NCBI GenBank assembly: GCA_003140095.1
Contig: PLIU01000109.1
Location: 1-59,749 of the forward strand
Length of the DNA stretch: 59,749 nt
Origin: Verrucomicrobiales bacterium
GTDB taxonomy: Bacteria > Verrucomicrobiota > Verrucomicrobiia > Limisphaerales > Palsa-1400
Direction of reading: 5' to 3'
Every line of letters begins with the position of its first letter. Positions within the stretch are counted from its first letter, which is position 1. Positions 25,640 through 33,877 of the stretch are shown one piece after another. The translations under genes were made by a program, and so were the position numbers. The notes under the pieces were generated by a model. That model did not search any database. It had not been told where the DNA came from and saw only the letters and a list, made by a program, of their open reading frames with translations.

Positions 25640-26337
25640 TGGAGGCTTGCTTCGCTTGTTTGCGGTCTGGCGACTGCGTCAGGGTCAGGCTGATCATTAT
25701 ACACGGCGCAATATGCAGAAAGCGATTTGACCCCCACCAAACGGTGGCAGGGGTTAATGATTTCGCGATTTCGCCTAATGATTCCTGACGAATTCGGAGG
25801 ATGTATCGCGTGGCACATCCAGCTCCGATTCGCTCTGCGATGCCGAGTCGAAGCAGTGCCTGGAAGTCCTCAAAGATTACTGGCGCTGAAACCTTGAACT
25901 TGCGTTGACAGGCTTTGCTGGTGAGTGATTCACCTCGGGCCATAATGGACACTATTTTGTGCTGGCGTTCCGTCAATTGTGCCTCAATTGCAGGAGTGAT
26001 GGAACCGGCTGCGTCTTCGGGCGTTTTTACTCGATCATAATTCCCGTTCGGGCCTTGGAACGTGGCGACAAAATAGCCGTCCTGTTGGGCCTAAAGAGGA
26101 GCGTCCAGTCCGTGGTTGAGCATCGCGTCGCGCATTCGGGCGAACCCACTGCCGCGCTGTTCCATGAGGTTCATCGTCGCGAGAGCCTAGGCAATCACGG
26201 AATTGCGGGAGCACGGACGATAATTGCCGCGACGGAGTTTTGCCAGAGTCAGCGGCGATGGCGGATAACCAGGGCTTGCCACGACAACGCGGTCGGAAAA
26301 GACTTGGACCCCGATTTTGCGACTGGCGTCCTCGTAG
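25640..26337 (-). pseudogene. Remnant of a RecG-like/AlbA_2-domain regulator, two in-frame stops
   Basis: Reading the minus strand in one frame gives recognisable C-terminal pieces of COG2865-type ATP-binding regulators. They are VQVFSDRVVVASPG, SRNSVIA, LMEQRGSGFARMRDAML, GYFVATFQGP and a winged-helix end, TERQHKIVSIMARGESLTSK. Amber codons interrupt it at 26189-26187 and 26093-26091. The whole N-terminal half is missing, cut where the integrase remnant begins. The last piece could still start at a TTG at 25976, but that is unlikely to be functional. Confidence 0.75.
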
Positions 26338-26343
26338 TTGGGG

Positions 26344-26511
26344 CCGCACGCGCTGCGCGCCACGTCAGCGACGAACGCTCTCTCAAACGGTTCCGATATC
26401 GCAGAGGTTCAGGAATGGCTCGGGCACTCAAGCATTTCGACGACTCGGCCTTACGATAAGCGGAAGATGCGGCCAGAAGACTCGCCCACGTTCAAAATAA
26501 AATTCGATTAG
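26344..26511 (+). pseudogene. C-terminal fragment of a tyrosine recombinase
   Basis: About 55 codons ending in TAG at 26509. The translation contains PHALRATSATNAL (the HxxR box), IAEVQEWLGHSSISTT (the second His region) and RPYDKRK (the nucleophile Tyr), ending RPEDSPTFKIKFD. This is the normal end of an XerD-like integrase family, but everything before it is missing. It points to a former integrative element whose edge was here. It abuts the RecG-like remnant, which is on the opposite strand. Confidence 0.8.
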
Positions 26512-26600
26512 CGTCGAGCTGCTTCAGTCTGGGATTCGCTTGCAACAGCACAGGCACTTCTCCTATGTTTCTCGTTAGTCGAAGACCCTGGGAAAGCTGA

Positions 26601-29231
26601 ATGAGAAACCGGAGGAGTTTCGTCGCAGGAACAATGAACGTTCTCGAAGAAATAGTGCAATGGTCAAAAGACCGGCCAATTTGGCAGCGCGACGCTTTGC
26701 GGCGCCTCGTGCAGAACGGTGACCTCTCGGAAGAAGACATCGGCGAACTTCGCGAGGTATGCAAAAGCGCTCATGGCTTGGCCGAACAGCGAGATTCAAT
26801 CCCCTTAGAGAGTATCCACGTTCCTGAGAAGAACGCTGGCGCGATGCCGGTTACTCTCGCATCCATTTTCCACCATCGCGGGGTTAATGCGCTCGCAGAA
26901 GGCCAAACCCTCAAATTCGGCTCAAGCTTAACCGTGGTTTATGGGGATAACGCGGCGGGAAAGACCGGATATATCCGGATTCTTAAGAGTGCCTGCCACG
27001 CCCGAGGCCCTGAAAAAATCCTCGGAAACGTGGTATCCGGCATTGCTCCTCAGAAGGTTGTCGTTGCAATTACATATAAAGTTGGCACCGAAGACAAAGG
27101 GCGTGAGTGGTCGGGAAATGGTGGAGATGAGTTCATTTCTCGCGTTAGCGTTTTCGACACACAATGTGCTGCCGTTTATCTCACCGAAAAAACCGATGTC
27201 GCATTCAGGCCTTTTGGGCTCGACCTTTTCGACAAACTTGTCAAAGCGTGCAAGTCCGTGAGGTCGGGCCTAGAAAGCGAACAACGTGCTCTGTCCGTAA
27301 CTCAACTGGCTGCACTCCAATTGCAGGTAGCCGAAGGAACCGCGGTTGCAAAGCTTCTGCTAAGCTTAACCTCACTGACAAAGGCCGAATCCGTTCGTGC
27401 CCTCGCCCACCTCTCGGCGGATGATGAGGCCCGCCTCGGCCTCTTGGAGAAGTCGCTTCTCGACCTTCAAGCAAACGATCCGAAAAAGCTATTACAACAA
27501 CTAACGGTGCGCGCAACTCGTGTGCGCACACTCGCCCAGCATCTGAGAAATGTTGAAACGACGCTATCTGAGGAGGGTGTTGGTGCGGTTTTTCAGGTCA
27601 GAAAAGAAGGCCGCCGTAAGAGCGAAGAGGCAAAACGATTAAGAGCTATTACGTTTACAGCGGGAGTCCTCAATGGAACTGGTTCGGAATTGTGGCTTGC
27701 GTTGTGGGAGGCCGCCCGCGAGTTTTCGCATAGTGAGGCTTATGCTAACAAACAGTTCCCTGTCGTAGAAGAGGGCGGGAAATGCGTGTTGTGCCAACAG
27801 CTCCTCGACGAGCCAGCAGGCGACCGTCTAAAGAAGTTCGAAGTCTTTGTCACGTCGACTACAGAAAAAGAACTCCGCGAAGCACGGGCGACATTTAGTC
27901 GTCTGCAAAAAGCGATTAAAGAGCTTCAGACATCGACGGATTCTTTCGACGAAACGGTTAACGAAATTCGCATTGAGCATGAAATAGTCGCAGACAAGAT
28001 AGCAACCGCTCTTGTTGAAAATGAAAAGCGACGCAAGGCCGTAGCCCTGGCTCTCTCGTCCGACTCAGATCTCTCTCCAGTTTGCCCTAACGTCCAGGTC
28101 GCTTCGCAAGAGGCAGAAGCGCTCGCAAAGCAACTGGACGAGCGGATGCGAACGCTACGTGAGAAGGCGACTGACGAAAAGAGGAAACGCATGAGCGCGG
28201 AAGTTCAAGAACTACGTGCTCGTAAAGTCCTTGCCGCTAACGAGCAAGCCGTATTGGACGAAATCGAGCGCAAAAAGAAGGTTGCCGCTTATGAATTATG
28301 CTTGAACGATACGAGGACACAGGCCATTACGCAGAAAAGCACCGCTGTTACTCGCTCATCGGTTACTCAGAAGCTTAAAGACAGCTTTCAAAAAGAGCTG
28401 TTAAATCTTGGGTTCAGTCACGTTGAAGTCGAGTTAAAAGAAGTAGGCGGGGCCGAAGGTGTGCTTTATCACAAGCTGATGCTAACGCGCGCTCCGGGTG
28501 TCGAGTTGCCGCGCGTCGTCAGCGAAGGAGAACAGCGGTGCTTGTCAATCGCCTCATTCTTTGCGGAACTAAGCACCGCAGACGATCCTTCAGGAATCGT
28601 CTTCGATGATCCCGTGTCCTCTCTGGATTACAAATGGCGCGAAGGGGTTGCGCGCCGACTCGTTCAGGAGGCGAAGACGCGCCAGGTTATTGTGTTTACA
28701 CACGACATTGTTTTCTTATTGCTCTTAAAGCAATTCTCCGAGGAGCAGAAAGTTGAGCAATTAGATCAGCACGTCCGGCAGCTTGCCCTCGGTGCGGGCG
28801 TATGTGTGGAAGAAATGCCCTGGGTCGCGATGCCCGCGAAAAAGAAAATTGGTTACCTTAAAAGCCAATGGCAGGCAGCCGATAAGCTTCACCGCGAGGG
28901 TCATCAATCGGCCTATGAAAAGGAAGCCAAATATCTTTATGGTCTTTTACGAGAAACATGGGAGCGGGCGCTAGAGGAAGTTCTTCTCGGTGGGATTGTG
29001 GAGAGATTTCGGCCAAGTGTTCAAACCCAGCACATCAGAACAATTGCAGATATTACGGAAGAAGATTGCAGTGCATTGGAATCAGCGATGACCAAGTGCT
29101 CTAGATGGTTGCCTGGGCACGATCAGGCCCCCGCCGCGCAAGCCGAAATCCCCGATCCCAAAGTTCTAAAAGCTGATATTGACGCATTGGAGAGTTGGGT
29201 GGTAGGTATCCGGAAGCGCCGCACTAGCTGA
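26601..29231 (+). CDS. SMC/RloC-like AAA_13 ATPase
   Basis: 876 residues. Walker A is GDNAAGKTG (115-123). Coiled-coil arms flank a zinc-hook-like CVLC near residue 394. The ABC signature is SEGEQRCLS near 640, Walker B GIVFDDPVSSLD near 665 and the H-loop VIVFTHDIVF near 695. The layout matches the RloC/PrrC-type AAA_13 group. The C-terminal about 130 residues are helical (LLRETWERALEEVLLG, GHDQAPA) and may carry a toxic RNase, as RloC does, but no certain catalytic motif is visible. Both ATG 26601 and ATG 26634 (after AGGAAC) are possible starts. It stands alone beside the defence operons and is probably a single-gene defence system. Confidence 0.8.
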   Translation: MRNRRSFVAGTMNVLEEIVQWSKDRPIWQRDALRRLVQNGDLSEEDIGELREVCKSAHGLAEQRDSIPLESIHVPEKNAGAMPVTLASIFHHRGVNALAEGQTLKFGSSLTVVYGDNAAGKTGYIRILKSACHARGPEKILGNVVSGIAPQKVVVAITYKVGTEDKGREWSGNGGDEFISRVSVFDTQCAAVYLTEKTDVAFRPFGLDLFDKLVKACKSVRSGLESEQRALSVTQLAALQLQVAEGTAVAKLLLSLTSLTKAESVRALAHLSADDEARLGLLEKSLLDLQANDPKKLLQQLTVRATRVRTLAQHLRNVETTLSEEGVGAVFQVRKEGRRKSEEAKRLRAITFTAGVLNGTGSELWLALWEAAREFSHSEAYANKQFPVVEEGGKCVLCQQLLDEPAGDRLKKFEVFVTSTTEKELREARATFSRLQKAIKELQTSTDSFDETVNEIRIEHEIVADKIATALVENEKRRKAVALALSSDSDLSPVCPNVQVASQEAEALAKQLDERMRTLREKATDEKRKRMSAEVQELRARKVLAANEQAVLDEIERKKKVAAYELCLNDTRTQAITQKSTAVTRSSVTQKLKDSFQKELLNLGFSHVEVELKEVGGAEGVLYHKLMLTRAPGVELPRVVSEGEQRCLSIASFFAELSTADDPSGIVFDDPVSSLDYKWREGVARRLVQEAKTRQVIVFTHDIVFLLLLKQFSEEQKVEQLDQHVRQLALGAGVCVEEMPWVAMPAKKKIGYLKSQWQAADKLHREGHQSAYEKEAKYLYGLLRETWERALEEVLLGGIVERFRPSVQTQHIRTIADITEEDCSALESAMTKCSRWLPGHDQAPAAQAEIPDPKVLKADIDALESWVVGIRKRRTS

Positions 29232-29390
29232 ACCTAATGAATCATAAATGATGGGATGATTCACGAACGCGGCCGTTGAATTTGAAGTGCCCGCAAAACT
29301 ATCACCATTCCGCTTTCCAGGTTTCAAAATTTGACCCCTGCCACACATCGCGTATGCTTGCGGGTGTAAGCTCTCGAACGGGTCAATACA

Positions 29391-30020
29391 ATGAATAAAA
29401 AAGCAAATGAAGCAACTTTCGGCGGTCAGTTCACGTTCCCCGGAACGACCTTAACCGTCAACCGCGTGGGCTACGGCGCGATGCAGCTTACCGGACCCGG
29501 AATTTACGACCCGCCCAAGGACCCTGATGGTGCTGTCGCCATCCTTCGCGAAGCCGTCGCGGCCGGCGTGAACCACATCGACACGAGCGACTACTATGGC
29601 CCGCACATCACGAACCAGATAATCCGGAGGGCTCTGCACCCATACCCGACGGGGTTGGTGATCGTTACCAAGCTCGGGGCACACCGCCCGCCCGACAAGT
29701 CATGGCAGTCGGCCATCTCCCCCCAAGACCTGACTGCTGGAGTTCATGACAACCTCCGCAACCTGGGCCTAGACGCCCTCTACATCGTCAATTGCCGCGT
29801 GATGGGTGCGATCCACGGCCCCAAAGAGGGTTCCATTGCCGAGCAAGTGACGGTGCTGGTCGACCTCCGGCGAAAGGGGCTAATCCGCCACGTTGGGCTT
29901 AGCAATGTCACGGCTGCACAAATCGCCGAGGCGCACGCAATCACCGAAGTTGCGGTGTGCGACCGCATTGACAGGGGCTTCGCGCGCGCGCGTTGCGGGC
30001 AGGGGCCGAAAATACCATAA
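29391..30020 (+). pseudogene. Aldo/keto reductase, C-terminus missing
   Basis: The 209 residues correspond to the first two thirds of an aldo/keto reductase (usual length about 290-330). GYGAMQLTG, the active-site region HIDTSDYYGP (Asp and Tyr present), VTKLG with the lysine, and LIRHVGLSNVT are all there. After AHAITEVAV the sequence changes into VCDRIDRGFARARCGQG, unlike any reductase, and then stops. The last strands and the NADPH-binding C-terminus are lost, so the protein should be inactive. The break near 29960 marks the probable left limit of the mobilizable element. Confidence 0.75.
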
Positions 30021-30136
30021 CAAACAGCACAATGTCACGAGCCGAGGAAATCCTCGATTGACTGATTATAATGAGCGAAAGTAATCCCGCGCACAGAATC
30101 CTGCTGATAATCGAAGTAGCCAAAATATCCTTTGCG

Positions 30137-31597
30137 TCATAACCAACGACGCCACCTTGAAAACCATTTTGCGACTATGCCGTCCGCCTCAAGCGGTAGC
30201 AACGTCACACGCCGGAAGCCCCGCTCGCAGTGGACCAGCACGCACTCGTGGTCGCGGAGATTGCGAAGCTTGTGCGGTTTGATTTTGTGTTCCTCGGTTT
30301 CATTGTAGTTCACGCTTCGTTTGCCGGCGCTGTAACCCCATGAACGTTTTACAACCCGCTTTTTGCCAATGAAGTCGGCAGCTTGAACCGCATCGGCTTC
30401 GTCGGCCGAGCGGAAAATCATCCGATTGCGAAGATTCAAGGTCAGGACTTTTGATTTGTCGTTGCCCAATGGCGGGACGAGTGAAGTAGTGGACTGTGCG
30501 GCGGCGACGATGGTTGCGCCTGCTTCGCGGATCACGTCCACACAGTTGTAATCGCTCGTGCCGTCCTCGCTGGCAGTCATAAATCGCTGCGCCTCGTCCG
30601 CCCACAGGATGAGGAGATTGTTTTTGCCGCGTTGCTCTTTGGCCTCGTCGAACCGTCGCAAGGCGTGGTTGTAAAAAAGCAGTTTCAAGAAGGTGTTTAC
30701 GTAACGCCGTTCCGTCTGGAATTTTTGTGGCATGGTTACGAGGATGATTTTGCCCTGGTCAATCTCCGAAAAACCGAATGTGCTTTCTTCCGTGCAGAAG
30801 ACTTCGGCCACTTCAGGCGTCAGGAAGTATTGCAGGTAATTGCCGATGGTCTCGCGGACACCACCAAGCTGTTCCGCCGGCTGGTCAAGAAAACGATTTT
30901 TGAAATGGTAATTCAGGGCATAGCGGCGTGGTGTTTGCAAAGAAAGTTTCCGTAAAAAATCCAGCTCCTCGTCCAACTTTGGCTTGCTGGAAAGCATGTC
31001 CAATGCGCCAGATAACGTCACTGGCCTTTGTAATTCCGAAAGCAGTTCGAGAGCGTGAGCAATATGGGTCTGGGCTTGATTTTTGAAAAAGCCCTTGTCC
31101 CCGCCTTGGCCGAGACTGGTGGCCGTGTCCACCACAAATTTCGCATATGTGCTGAAGGGGATGCTGCGGTCGCCGGTGAGATTGAATTGATGCCGCGATT
31201 TTTCGTCTGGGTCGTCCCCATGAATTTGCAAATGAATCAAATCGTTTTCACGGCCGTAATGCCGGGCCATTGCCGAAAGCGTTTCCCAATAGATCCCTTT
31301 TTCATCAATGCAAAGGCCGCCCCATTTGTCCTCATTCTGAAACACCTGGTGGGCCAGTTGATTGATCCCGGAAGTTGTTTTGCCGGAGCCGGTGTCGCCG
31401 GTGATGAGCCAGCCGCGGCAGAATTGATTTCGCCACCAAGTTAAGCCGCCAAGTCGGGCAACGTGCCGTTTGGGCGATAACAGAATCCACAAGGTGAGGA
31501 TCAACAGAGAGATCGCATCCACTAACGCGAAGATGCGCGGCGATTTTGACCATGCCGGAAAATGAAACGATGGGAAGGAGACAAAATCGAGCCTCAT
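30137..31597 (-). CDS. Conjugative coupling protein (TraD/VirD4-like ATPase)
   Basis: 486 residues. An N-terminal hydrophobic segment (about 23-42) is followed by Walker A ITGDTGSGKT (65-74). Walker B is LLILWADEAQ near 327, and AAAQSTTSLV after it is typical of TraG/TraD ATPases. Coupling proteins dock the relaxase-DNA complex to a type IV secretion channel. No channel genes are visible nearby, so the element probably borrows one. Its start overlaps the small membrane protein gene by 4 bases (ATGA). Confidence 0.82.
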   Translation of the reverse strand: MRLDFVSFPSFHFPAWSKSPRIFALVDAISLLILTLWILLSPKRHVARLGGLTWWRNQFCRGWLITGDTGSGKTTSGINQLAHQVFQNEDKWGGLCIDEKGIYWETLSAMARHYGRENDLIHLQIHGDDPDEKSRHQFNLTGDRSIPFSTYAKFVVDTATSLGQGGDKGFFKNQAQTHIAHALELLSELQRPVTLSGALDMLSSKPKLDEELDFLRKLSLQTPRRYALNYHFKNRFLDQPAEQLGGVRETIGNYLQYFLTPEVAEVFCTEESTFGFSEIDQGKIILVTMPQKFQTERRYVNTFLKLLFYNHALRRFDEAKEQRGKNNLLILWADEAQRFMTASEDGTSDYNCVDVIREAGATIVAAAQSTTSLVPPLGNDKSKVLTLNLRNRMIFRSADEADAVQAADFIGKKRVVKRSWGYSAGKRSVNYNETEEHKIKPHKLRNLRDHECVLVHCERGFRRVTLLPLEADGIVAKWFSRWRRWL

Positions 31598-31929
31598 AAA
31601 AACCTTCCGATGAGGAAGCCTGCGATGGTGGCGGCGAAGGCGGCAATAATGGCGGTCGGGAATTCCACCGCACGAATGTCCTTTTCCGCTCGTTTCCTAA
31701 GAATCTTTGCCGCTTCGGTCAAGGCCGCGATGTCCGCATTGAACTCATCCAGAGACGGCATCTGCCGGTGGCGGATTTCGTCCCAATGGCTTTGATGAAT
31801 CCGAAACAAATCCATCAAAAGGAGAATCGTGTCATCATCCTTGATTTGGTGCTGCTCCTTCCATTTGGCGAGGGCTTGCATAAAATCCTCGTCAAAATCA
31901 GGCGGCGCTGTCTGGCTGGGCACGTTCAT
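31594..31929 (-). CDS. Small membrane protein of the mobilization operon
   Basis: 111 residues with a soluble acidic N-terminus, a helical middle and one C-terminal membrane segment (FPTAIIAAFAATIAGFLIG, 91-109). No known family. It overlaps both neighbours by 4 bases, so it is co-translated with the ParA-like and coupling proteins. It could anchor or assist the coupling protein at the membrane. Confidence 0.7.
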   Translation of the reverse strand: MNVPSQTAPPDFDEDFMQALAKWKEQHQIKDDDTILLLMDLFRIHQSHWDEIRHRQMPSLDEFNADIAALTEAAKILRKRAEKDIRAVEFPTAIIAAFAATIAGFLIGRFL

Positions 31930-32627
31930 GTTTTAATTGGCAGCAACAAATCGGCGGCAGATTCGACTTGGCCATAAAACTTGCGCTGCCAGGTTTGCAA
32001 CCGCCGACGATCCAACAAGTGCGTGTGGCCGTCGGCCACGGCGGCGGTGATGGTCAGGTTTTTATGGCTTAACTCCTCGACGAGCCAGGGCTGCAATTTG
32101 CTCATGGTGATTTCCTTCGCGCCAAGCTCTTTTAGCAACCGTTTGCGGATGACCGTGTTTTCAAAAAGAGGAAAATTTTCGCTGTGAACGGTGTTTCGCA
32201 GCACGACGTAGGAACAGGTGTTTTTGAGTTTATCGGTGGCGCGTTGAAGCTGGTCAATGCTGTCGGCCTCCTGATTGATGGGCATAACGAGCGTCAACGC
32301 GACGGACAAGTCTTTGAGCGTCGGTTGCAGATCGATCTCATCAAAATAATTGAAGAAGGCATCCGTGGATGCCGCGCGGCAGTCCACAACGACGAGATCG
32401 GTTTTGTCGAGCGCGTGAATCATGGCGTCCAGTCCGCGCGGATGAGACAAGTCCAAAAACACCACGTCCTCGCCATGAAAGCGTTTCAGGGTGGAGTTTT
32501 CGTTGTCGCAGTCGCAGGCGGTAAACGGGACATTTTTGTCTTTGAGGTATTGGACGAAATTGACGGCGAAGAAACTTTTGCCCACACCGCCCTTGCCATT
32601 AAAAATTAAATCGAGATGTTTGGTCAT
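31926..32627 (-). CDS. ParA/MinD-type ATPase
   Basis: 233 residues with a deviant Walker A, NGKGGVGKS (10-18), the switch region VVVDCRAAS near 78 and the strand FTACDCDNEN after the P-loop. This is the ParA/MinD/TraL class. On plasmids and conjugative elements such ATPases partition DNA or position the transfer machinery. The preceding gene (4-base overlap) encodes a small DNA-binding protein, and phased repeats lie before that. The pair plus repeats therefore resembles a partition module. Confidence 0.85.
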   Translation of the reverse strand: MTKHLDLIFNGKGGVGKSFFAVNFVQYLKDKNVPFTACDCDNENSTLKRFHGEDVVFLDLSHPRGLDAMIHALDKTDLVVVDCRAASTDAFFNYFDEIDLQPTLKDLSVALTLVMPINQEADSIDQLQRATDKLKNTCSYVVLRNTVHSENFPLFENTVIRKRLLKELGAKEITMSKLQPWLVEELSHKNLTITAAVADGHTHLLDRRRLQTWQRKFYGQVESAADLLLPIKT

Positions 32628-33079
32628 ATTGTTTCTCCAGGTGGCAGTTGCTCAATTTTGGCGATTCGAGGCCCTCGCGTTGCAAAGGATGAACCTTCGG
32701 TTGGCGCGGTTGCAGGTTTGGCGATCGGCGCCGTCGTTGTTGGGAATGTGGTTCTTGCCGGGGCAGCCGGCGGGCATGTGGCCGAAGCATCATGGTTGTC
32801 ACGGGGCGAAGCGCGCCGTTTAGCGGATGACTTGCGAATGGGCCGTTCCTTCAAAACACGATGGCAGAAGTTGGTCACGCAAGTATCTGAAGCGGCAATG
32901 CCGTTTTGGGTGAGCAGTTCGCTGATGGCGCGATAGGAAATGCCGCGTTTGCGAAGCGCAATGATGTCGTCTTTGAGCGCCAGCAACCGCGAGGCACGCG
33001 ACTTGGCGATCTGCTTGTATTGAGATGCGGCTGCGCGGAAGCGGTTTAACGCTTCTTGTGGAATGGCAGTCTTGTTCAT
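32624..33079 (-). CDS. Small DNA-binding protein, ParB/TraK-like by context
   Basis: The start MNKTAIPQEALNRF at 33079 gives 151 residues. The open frame extends to 33190, but that part reads through the TGCTTCG repeats as a cysteine-rich artefact. Residues 40-75 (LRKRGISYRAISELLTQNGI) form a likely HTH, and the C-terminal half is Pro/Ala/Thr-rich and flexible. It overlaps the ParA-like gene by 4 bases. It probably binds the repeats just upstream of its own start, both as operator and as partition or transfer site. No homolog by name is claimed. Confidence 0.65.
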   Translation of the reverse strand: MNKTAIPQEALNRFRAAASQYKQIAKSRASRLLALKDDIIALRKRGISYRAISELLTQNGIAASDTCVTNFCHRVLKERPIRKSSAKRRASPRDNHDASATCPPAAPARTTFPTTTAPIAKPATAPTEGSSFATRGPRIAKIEQLPPGETI

Positions 33080-33085
33080 GGCTAA

Positions 33086-33175
33086 CGAAGCATGAGCGAG
33101 GTTGCATGGTTGGCGGCAGGCGAAGCAGCAAACGAAGCATTTGGCGAAGCAGCCGAGTTGGCATGATGCGAAGCA
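33086..33175. repeat. Five TGCTTCG direct repeats on a 12-base period
   Basis: CGAAGCA (TGCTTCG on the minus strand) occurs at 33086, 33121, 33133, 33145 and 33169. The offsets are 35, 12, 12 and 24 bases, that is, multiples of about 12 with one position missing. The array sits directly upstream of the DNA-binding/ParA gene pair. Iteron-like centromere or operator function is the natural reading. Confidence 0.75.
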
Positions 33176-33287
33176 CGAAGGTGCGGGCATTTTGAAGTGA
33201 CTGACACCGCATAGGTGTGCTTCCGCGCGAAGCGCAGAATCCTTCCTCCGGGAAGGGGTAAGGCTTGTTTGGTGAAAAAGCTCCTTT

Positions 33288-33803
33288 TCATACTGATTGC
33301 GCCACTCGCTGATTCTGCTGCTGCAACAATTCTTCGCGCCAATTTTGCAACTGCGTGGAGGCCTTTTCGATGTGGCTGGTTTGTTCGATAGTTTGGGCGT
33401 CGAGGTGCGCGGCGTATTGGTCGCCTAACTCGGTTTCCGGCAGTTGCATTACGGCATGAGCGGCGTGGTCGTTGAGGCGTTGGTCCAGCAGCTTCAAGAC
33501 TTCGATGGCGGTGCGTAATTCAGCGGTAGTCGGTTGCATGGTTGTGCGGGATTGTTCCGGTCTGGCTGCGGACTCCCGGATGGATTTGATTTGTTCGGCT
33601 GTGAGGGGATGCGCCCAAGGAGAATCTAGGCCGAGCCGGAGTGCGGATTCTTCTGCGGCAGTTTTTGTCGGTGCGGCAACGACTGTGCGTAACGGATCGC
33701 CCTTTTCGCGGGCGTACTCCCGGTCGGTGAAGTAAATCCCCCAAAGTCCTTCGCCTGGTTTCGGTGTTGGCAACGTGGACTGATTCATTTTCATGCCTGC
33801 CAT
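33288..33803 (-). CDS. Hypothetical protein of the mobilization region, 171 aa
   Basis: Soluble and largely helical, with a coiled-coil-like C-terminus rich in Gln (QLQNWREELLQQQNQR). ATGs at 33803, 33794 and 33788 are all possible starts. The N-terminal GLWGIYFTDREYAREKG is well formed, but no family is recognised. It is divergent from the relaxase across a 74-base spacer that probably holds oriT, so an accessory role in relaxosome assembly is plausible. A short hairpin, CCTTCC-TCCG-GGAAGG (33241-33256), follows its stop. Confidence 0.6.
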   Translation of the reverse strand: MAGMKMNQSTLPTPKPGEGLWGIYFTDREYAREKGDPLRTVVAAPTKTAAEESALRLGLDSPWAHPLTAEQIKSIRESAARPEQSRTTMQPTTAELRTAIEVLKLLDQRLNDHAAHAVMQLPETELGDQYAAHLDAQTIEQTSHIEKASTQLQNWREELLQQQNQRVAQSV

Positions 33804-33826
33804 TCAACCAATTTCTGTGGGTCGTT

Positions 33827-33845
33827 TTGTTTCAAAATGAAACAA
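33827..33845. other. Inverted repeat in the relaxase promoter region, candidate oriT element
   Basis: TTGTTTCA, a three-base AAA spacer and TGAAACAA form a perfect 8-base inverted repeat between the divergent relaxase and 171-residue genes. MobF relaxases bind a hairpin next to their nick site, usually near the relaxase gene. Position and symmetry fit; the nick site itself cannot be assigned by eye. Confidence 0.45.
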
Positions 33846-33877
33846 AGTGAATCCGGCTTTTTGGCAGGCTGTTCTCC

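Noticed and set aside
33080..33190. Cysteine-rich N-terminal extension (CFAKCFVCCFAC) of the small DNA-binding protein
   Set aside because: It is produced by the TGCTTCG repeats being read in frame; the ATG at 33079 gives a normal HTH protein.
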